A stretch of 64,000 nucleotides of DNA from Aegilops tauschii subsp. strangulata. Its lineage: Eukaryota > Streptophyta > Magnoliopsida > Poales > Poaceae. Positions 58,301-64,000 of the stretch are shown piece by piece. A program made the position numbers and the translations under genes. Position 1 is the first letter of the stretch. Each line of letters begins with the position of its first letter. The stretch covers positions 499,130,601-499,194,600 of the forward strand of contig NC_053035.3 of the NCBI RefSeq assembly GCF_002575655.3, read 5' to 3'. The notes beneath the pieces are model-generated. The model was given only the letters and a program-made list of their open reading frames with translations, searched no databases and had not been told where the DNA came from.

Positions 58301-59283
58301 GGAGGAGGACGCTCCGGCGTCGTCGGTGCTGCCGGACGGCGTCTCTGAGTCCGGGATGCAGCTCGGCGTCTTCACGGCGGGTTCCCGGACCGAGACCATC
58401 TCGTGCTCCACATCACCTGAAGCACTGGGCTCGGGCTGGGGCGGAGGAGCTGCCGGCTCCGGGCGTGTCTCCTCCGTGGAGCAGGCGAGGTTGAGCCGGA
58501 GCACCTTGGGCCGGGAGCGCCTGACGGCGACGATGTTGCACTGGAGCTCCTCCATGCAGCGCGTCTCCTCAACCTTGAGATCCCTGAAGTAAATGGCAAC
58601 AAATGCAACATCGCACCACTGACTACTGAAGAAACTGAGCAGCTGCTGTGCGACATTATCACAGTACCTGTCGAGCACGACCCAGCTCGCCAGCGCCCGC
58701 TTCGCCTCGGCGGCCACGGCGCCGGGGCCCGCGCCGGCGACGATCCTCACCCTCAGGTTCACCTGCACCATGCTCAGCAACAGGAGGGAGGCACTTCATT
58801 CAGACAAGTTTCGGTGGACGGGGCAGAGTGACGAACAACAGAGCAGCGGGTAGCTGACCTTGGTGGGGTCGTAGAGGTCGCGGAGGGTGAGCGTCATCTG
58901 CGCGCAGAGGTCGGAGACGTCGGAGCGCTGCGCCGGCGCCGCGGCGTGGGCGCTGGCGCAGGCCCCCGCGAAGAAGGGGAAGCTCCACGGCCTTCTACCT
59001 GGAGGACGGACAAATTAAAGGGGAAGAAAGGACACACACTCTGAGCACGCATCCGTGAGTGACCAGGGGAGGGGACGACAATGATCCGGGGGAAGGGGAA
59101 GGTTAGGTGGGTACCGGAGGCGGCGGCGGGCGGCGGCGGCGGCATGAGGACGAGGATGAGCACGGCGTCGCCGGGCCGCGCGACGTGCGCCAGCGCCCAC
59201 GCGGCCGCCGCCCGGGGCACCTCCCTGGCGGCGGCCCGCGCCGCCACCACCACCGCCGCGCGCGTCGGCTCGCCGGCCGCCAT
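55394..59283 (-). CDS. Receptor-like cytoplasmic kinase with N-terminal USP-like domain
   Basis: Nine exons on the minus strand: 59283-59115, 58998-58859, 58762-58668, 58583-57142, 57008-56848, 56647-56571, 56481-56334, 55944-55795 and 55675-55394. Phases agree and give 887 residues. The N-terminus (about 1-150: [59 protein letters not shown]) is the universal-stress-protein-like domain of the PERK-like/SELMODRAFT_444075 kinase family. A Ser/Glu-rich linker with imperfect repeats follows (about 240-400). The kinase domain (about 505-780) has [12 protein letters not shown], the lysine in [21 protein letters not shown] and [11 protein letters not shown], so catalytic residues are present although relatives are often called inactive. 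No signal peptide or membrane segment was seen, implying a cytoplasmic kinase. Substrate unknown. The linker makes it longer than relatives I know. Confidence 0.9.
57795..58270. repeat. Imperfect repeats of about 100 bp in the kinase linker
   Basis: Words such as gagctgctgtctgtttctgaa(g/a)c and the inverse code for SETDSSS recur at roughly 57822, 57918, 58020 and, more diverged, at 58120 and 58230. Each encodes about 33 residues of the type [12 protein letters not shown]...S.STDP..SPL. The repeats keep frame. Confidence 0.8.
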
Positions 59284-59480
59284 CCGCGGAGCGCAGTCAG
59301 GCTTCGAGCTTCCGCCGGCGTGCTGGCTTCTCTTTTGGCAGCGCGCTGTTCGAATTTGGATTTTGGAAGCGGGGGAGCAGAAGAGCAGAGATGAGAAGAC
59401 CTGTCAGTGAGTGAGGGTGAGATGGTCTTCTTGTCCTGTCTTTTTCATGTGGTTTGAAAAAAGAGGGCAGAGCTATTATT
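59284..59480 (-). promoter_or_regulatory. Upstream region of the kinase gene
   Basis: About 200 bp of mixed sequence upstream of the ATG at 59283, before transposon sequence begins. CpG-rich near the start codon; no TATA box recognised. Confidence 0.35.
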
Positions 59481-59553
59481 GCTAGCGCTACTCAGCTACT
59501 GGTACTGTCACATTCAGTGCAAGTGCCAGTAATGCTGCTGAGGGTACCATGAT

Positions 59554-59823
59554 TATACCTGGCCATCCGTCGGGCCGGGCCGGGCCTACCCAAGCCCGAC
59601 GTAGAAAACCCAGGACCGAGCTTGTCCCAGCCGTCGGCCCAAGCCTGGCCCGGGTCTTCTCCTTAAACAGCAAATATGGCGGGCCCAAGCCCGGCCCGAC
59701 CCGGCCATCAGACTCAAACTCTAGGCCCAGGCCCGGCCTGTGGGCAAGGATAGGGCTAGATCGGGCTTTTTTAGGCCCGGTTGGGTTGGGCCATCCGGGC
59801 CAGGCTGCCCATGGCCAGGTATA
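59554..59823. mobile_element. hAT-like non-autonomous element, GC-rich
   Basis: Ends tatacctggccat and atggccaggtata are exact inverses (13 bp). Both sides carry accatgat (59546-59553, 59824-59831), an 8-bp TSD. The 270-bp interior is rich in gggccgggcc/ggcccggcc and inverted runs, with no transposase. Confidence 0.8.
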
Positions 59824-60012
59824 ACCATGATTAAGACAAAGAACAAATGGCCAAAACCCAGAGTGAACATTACATGGTTGACGGTACCACCTAAATAATA
59901 TGCTACTTTGACAACTTTGTCTTGATCCATCCATGATTAATCCCTTTTCTTCAAACAAAAGAAAAAAAAATCTTTGGTTAGAAATCTGAAATTGAAAAAA
60001 AAATTATACTTG

Positions 60013-60186
60013 AATTCGAAACATAGGATAATAAACACAAATGATAAATTCATGATCCAGCATAGTTTCTTTATCATTTCGTTAGCAATCCATGATCCAG
60101 CATAGTTTCTTTATCATTTCGTTAGCAATCCATGATCCAGCATAGTTTCTTTATCATTTGTGTTTATTATCCTATGTTTCGAATTT
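60013..60186. repeat. Inverted arms enclosing a 40-bp tandem repeat
   Basis: aattcgaaacataggataataaacacaaatgataaa (60013-60048) is the inverse of 60150-60185. Between them, catgatccagcatagtttctttatcatttcgttagcaatc repeats with exact 40-bp period starting at 60051, 60091 and 60131 (the third is partial). Confidence 0.9.
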
Positions 60187-60714
60187 AGTACTCCCTCCAA
60201 TTCAGTACAAGTTTGTACTAGACCTGTGTCAATTAATATGGATTGAAGGAAGTAACATACATGGTCGACTATAGTATACTCGTGTATGAAGTTTCACGAA
60301 CAAATGGCATCCATGGTATGTTTGGCAAAAATGACAACATTGAAGCTGTATTTGAAAACATGGTTTGAAGGTATATAAGGCCGGATTGTATTTTCTTCAC
60401 TACGAAATATGCCACGCGTGTCAATCCTAGATGAAACTACATACTACTGAGAATGCTCGATCAAGTTTGATAGCCCAAAATTTGAGATTTTTTTTATTTT
60501 TTCTAGTATTTTTCTAGAACTTATTATGCATTTATGCATGTGGGTTGTATACATGCATAGTATCCTGTGCACCGGGTTACATGGTGCTACCAGTGTGTCT
60601 GGTTAAAAAAATCAATTTGCAAATGTTGAAAAATCCCGAAAAAATCTTTATATTGCAGTCCTAAATTCGGAACATAGGATAATAAACACAAATGATAAAG
60701 AAACTATGCTGGAT
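60130..60714. repeat. Long inverted repeat pair about 585 bp apart
   Basis: atccagcatagtttctttatcatttgtgtttattatcctatgtttcgaatttag (60136-60187) returns in inverse form at 60661-60712 with one or two differences. The pair could be the ends of a MITE-like element or a decayed inverted duplication. No TSD was defined. Confidence 0.75.
60188..60254. mobile_element. Short Stowaway-like MITE
   Basis: tactccctccaattcagtacaag...attgaaggaagta has Stowaway-like ends with a TA target. The right end is decayed. About 65 bp. Confidence 0.5.
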
Positions 60715-60781
60715 TCAAGGCCCGTTTGCATTGGCCCCTATCCACATGTTGATTTTTTTTTCCGGTTGTTCATATGTAATA

Positions 60782-61011
60782 CTACATCCATCCTGATTTA
60801 TTGGTCCCTTTGTATTTTGTGTCAAATTTTGATCATAAATTTAGCTAACAAAATATGAATGCATGTCAAGAAAAATTATACCCTTGGATTCGCATTTGTA
60901 CATAGTTTTTAGTGATGCTATTTTCGTTGACATGTATTAACATTTTTTTTGTTAAATCTAAGATCAAAATTCGACACAAATTACGAAGGGGACCACTAAT
61001 CAGGACGAAGG
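60782..61011. mobile_element. Stowaway-like MITE of about 230 bp
   Basis: Left end ctacatccatcctgatttattggtccc pairs with right end ggggaccactaatcaggacgaaggtag. TA borders at 60780-60781 and 61012. The inner arms (tcaaattttgatcataaattta / taaatctaagatcaaaattcgac) are also inverse. A half copy lies at 62035-62108. Confidence 0.65.
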
Positions 61012-61018
61012 TAGCTTG

Positions 61019-61193
61019 GGGCCTAGTTCTTTTGCCAGAATCTGGGGATTCTCCCAGAATCCGACCCCTACCCAGGTTCTATCAGAATCTTTGAGTCACA
61101 TTTGTTTTACAATTCTATCTAGCTGGGTAGGGGTCGGATTCTCGGAGAATTCCCAGATTCTTCTGGCTAAAGAACTGGGCCTGAATCCGATGA
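61019..61193. mobile_element. Foldback MITE, unassigned
   Basis: ggcctagttcttttgccagaatctggggattctcccagaatccgacccctacccag pairs with ctgggtaggggtcggattctcggagaattcccagattcttctggctaaagaactgggcc. Arms are about 57 bp with few mismatches and a loop of about 55 bp. TSD not clear. Confidence 0.8.
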
Positions 61194-61199
61194 CATGAA

Positions 61200-62700
61200 T
61201 GGCCAGGGAACAAGCGTTCGTAGTATATTCTCTTGTTCGAACGGGAAAAAGGGATGGACTGAATCCGATGCCCTGGATCGTTTCATTCATGCATGCATGC
61301 ATGCGTGCCAGCACGGAGGTCAAGGCAGGCGGCTTTAATTTGCATACGAAGGTGAGAGCTGGGTCTCTTTTCGTTTTGATCATTGCATATGCGTTTGTGT
61401 CCTTTATCGTCTGGAAACCTGCGCCGCGTTGGCGAGCCATGCATGTAATTTTTGAACCTGGAGAGAGCCAAACAAATTTGAGACCGTAGAGCAGGCATGC
61501 ATGCACTTGAAACATTTCTTCGCTCCAAGATTCGTATATGCATGGAGGCTAATTACCTGTCAGTCACAGTGTGTGTGCACGTACGATCGAGACGGCCAAG
61601 CTACCCAACTGCACGGAAGACTCATCAACAGTTTGTACGTGACATGATTTCCTTTCCAGACGGGATTAATGCCATGGACACATGAGCTGATGTGCGACGC
61701 TCCCATGCAATTGCAATGCAAAAGCATGCACCACGAATGTACTCAAGTTCAAATTAAAGACGACACACCAGGTCCATGTGTGAGTCTCTGTGATCCATGG
61801 AGTACTATGTGGGGTGCTGCTTTTGTCTACACCCAACTTTACCTTGAAGAGTATAGAAGGTCGGTGGGACCATTTCCATGCATGCATACATGCTGCAGAA
61901 GCTGATCGACCGAGGTGATTTTCTTCTCTATATATCTTTGATCGATCGAAATGACACGTCGAACGTGGAGTTTCAGCTCCAGACCTCAATTGCACCTTGA
62001 AAAAAAAATACAATAGTACTAGAAAAGACAATTTTTTTAGTTAAATCTATGATCAAAATTTGACACAAAATATGAATTAATGGGGCAAATAAATCAGGAC
62101 GGAGGTAGTAGAAAAACACAGAATTATCCGATTTCATTTTTTTCTTTCTATGTTACTCCGTGGCAGATGCATTTGAGCACGGAAGCACAAGACCGCTCTC
62201 GGAGTCGACATGCGCTCCCACATCGGTCTAGCAAAAAGGAAGCAGGACGCGCATGTACTGATGGTGGTGAGCTGAGCCATCAATGGATCGCCAAGTTCGG
62301 CCTAACTAATTGTGTCTACTGTAGCATCCATCGTTTTCGCCGCCCACACCGTTGGTACGTAGGAGTAGTACATATGCATATGCATGCATGGAACTATGGA
62401 AGACAAGTCTGGTCGAACAACGTGATGACTATGCAAGACAACTAAGCTAGTGCAGTACTTGTTTCTTGATCGCAAAGCAAAAGTGAACACTTGATAACGG
62501 CCGGTACAACCCAAAACAGTGACCGGCCTAGAGTCGTCCATGACAAGAAGAAAAAGAAGAAGAACACTGTATCACTCAAAGTCCACGCTATGATGTGTTT
62601 GGTTGCTCGCACAAAAATGACCTGTTTGGTTGTCATCGTTCATTGTTTGGCCTCGATACTACAAAACATAAAGCACCTTGGGGCTAGGCCTGCTGGGAAC
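61200..62700. other. Intergenic region without recognised gene
   Basis: Contains gcatgcatgc runs (61290, 61870, 62380) and a half MITE at 62035-62108. No open frame has family resemblance. Confidence 0.4.
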
Positions 62701-62741
62701 GACCGAATCGTCAGTTTTTCCACAGTCTGGCCTGGGGGATG

Positions 62742-63077
62742 CACGTGGGCGGCGACTGCACGCGAGGAGCCACGCTCGAGATGTCGCGTTGTTTTCCGAC
62801 GCGCGGGCATAATTACCCTCACTGCTTTCTCTCCCTTCTCTCCACTTTCCCGCTCTCACACCGGCGGCGACGATAAGCGAAGCGGAGAATAGGAAGGCGA
62901 CCACCGCTGTCCATCATCGGCAACACTTCAGTAATGCCGGTAAGCCCTATTTTCACCTCCTCGCTAACGATTTTTCTATTTGATCCGCGTATTAGATTTA
63001 GTTTGCGCATTCGATCCGTGTGTCAGGGGTACGATTGATTGCGAGGGTTCGATAGGATTGATCAGCACATCTTTATT
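62742..63077 (+). other. First-exon-like segment between 19-bp direct repeats
   Basis: A pyrimidine-rich leader (ctgctttctctcccttctctccactttcccgc) is followed by atgccg/gtaagc, an ATG and one codon directly before a strong splice donor (62935-62941). The following sequence, to ctttattcag, resembles an intron. It is bracketed by cagtctggcctgggggatg at 62723-62741 and 63078-63096. It may be the start of a gene whose next exons were displaced. Function unknown. Confidence 0.35.
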
Positions 63078-63096
63078 CAGTCTGGCCTGGGGGATG

Positions 63097-63960
63097 TGTT
63101 GGAAATATCAACACATTTTCAACTAATCTAATCCATGAGTAAACAGTAAACATGGCAAATACGATATGCATCTTATACCGATATCTAAGCATGTGAGCAC
63201 GTACAGTACATAGAACCAAAACATCTATGAACAACATATATACGACCATCACATGAATGACTAGATAGGGGATGAATGAGTCAGACCCTCCGGTTGGCCA
63301 AGCCAACGCGGTGACGGCAGTGGCAGCCTCAACATCGGCCGATGCCTTCTTCTTGGCGACTTCGTCGTCAGCCATGAAGTCGATGTAGAGGAAGTAGTGG
63401 AAGCAAAGGCGGACGGAGACGGGAGCAGTCGTATCGAGACGCTCCCCAAAAATCTTATTGCCGCTCTCCCGGGCAGGATCTCGAACGACAGGGTTACGGA
63501 GGGACCTGCTCTCCCGATCAACCGTGCACGCGGTCGTCGGAATGGGATCGCCGGAAGCAGCACGGAGATAAGAAGAGTAGATGACGGCTAGGGTTGTGCG
63601 AGAGGGAGTGAGTGAACTGAGTTAGGATTCACTCCACTGGCCAGCGCCTTCTTATATAGGTCGTCGGATGGATGGTCCTAGGCTCAGGCCCATGACTGAG
63701 TCCGCGAACAGCCCACGGTCCAATGTCTTGGGCAGTGGCACTACTGTAGCAACTCGTTAATTAATCCGAGATTAATAACCATTCCCGACCGGCAAATATA
63801 AGTTTCGGCTCGGCTCATTTCCTGCAATCCGCAACCCGCGGCGCGCGCGCATCGTGACGAGGCGAGGCAGGCAGCGGCGGCGGAGGAGCGCGCGCATCGT
63901 GACGAGGCGAGGCGGGCGGCGGCGGCGGAGGAGCGCGCGTGTACAACTCCTCTTCCCAAG
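63097..63960 (-). mobile_element. Possible Copia-like LTR or promoter region
   Basis: The left edge tgttggaaatatcaaca is LTR-like. On the minus strand a TATA-like ctatataag (about 63652-63660) is followed by a leader and an open start, MADDEVAKKKASADVEAATA. The right edge was not found, and I could not match a TSD. An ordinary gene start is an alternative. Confidence 0.3.
63841..63940. repeat. 45-bp GC-rich tandem duplication
   Basis: atcgtgacgaggcgaggc(a/g)ggc(a/g)gcggcggcgg at 63851 and again at 63896, a 45-bp period with two differences, within a CG-rich island. Confidence 0.85.
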
Positions 63961-64000
63961 CTCCAAATGACATGTGTTAGAGCAGCCCTTATAAAGAGGT

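Noticed and set aside
57795..58592. 265-codon plus-strand open frame opposite the kinase exon 4
   Set aside because: Antisense shadow of the repetitive Ser/Glu linker; the minus-strand frame carries the conserved USP and kinase domains.
61096..61515. 139-codon minus-strand open frame
   Set aside because: Overlaps the foldback MITE and gcatgc runs; no family resemblance.

Overview
The window is nuclear DNA from a Triticeae grass (wheat, Aegilops or barley type). I infer this from the repeats: a Copia element of the BARE/WIS/Angela lineage with 1.7-kb LTRs, CACTA ends with foldback subterminal repeats, an Au-type SINE, Stowaway MITEs ending CTCCCTCC, and LINE fragments. The genes have plant exon-intron structure with GT-AG introns. 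All exon models below were read by eye from splice sites, phase and protein family.

Layout. 1-5000: CACTA end, 5S-rRNA-derived segment, Gypsy remnants, a clean hAT MITE and a Copia LTR remnant. 5000-7200: short duplications and a foldback MITE. 7196-29248 (+): a 20-exon M1 aminopeptidase gene of the plant APM1/puromycin-sensitive type. Its promoter and first exon are duplicated, its exon 7 is tandemly duplicated, and exon 11 is split by a 9.86-kb compound Copia insertion with a CCAGG target-site duplication. 31.6-33.2 kb: decayed LINE on the minus strand. 34172-34708 (-): a complete three-exon TEN1 gene (CST telomere complex) with a 5'UTR exon near 35.5 kb. 36.3-45.5 kb: two diverged copies of a multi-kb unit with gene-start-like GC-rich ends but no recognised protein. 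46-51.2 kb: nested LINE, Copia LTR and CACTA pieces plus a truncated SINE. 51737-54486 (+): an RGG/HABP4-type mRNA-binding protein gene. 55394-59283 (-): a receptor-like cytoplasmic kinase with an N-terminal USP-like domain, convergent with the RGG gene. 59.5-64 kb: MITEs, inverted repeats and an unassigned first-exon-like segment.

Four protein-coding genes are supported: the disrupted aminopeptidase, TEN1, the RGG protein and the USP-kinase. They do not look like a pathway; they are ordinary single genes among transposons. The most informative locus is the aminopeptidase. All its coding exons are open and in phase once the insertion is discounted, so the disruption looks recent. As it stands it can encode only a peptidase domain with a short retrotransposon-derived tail.
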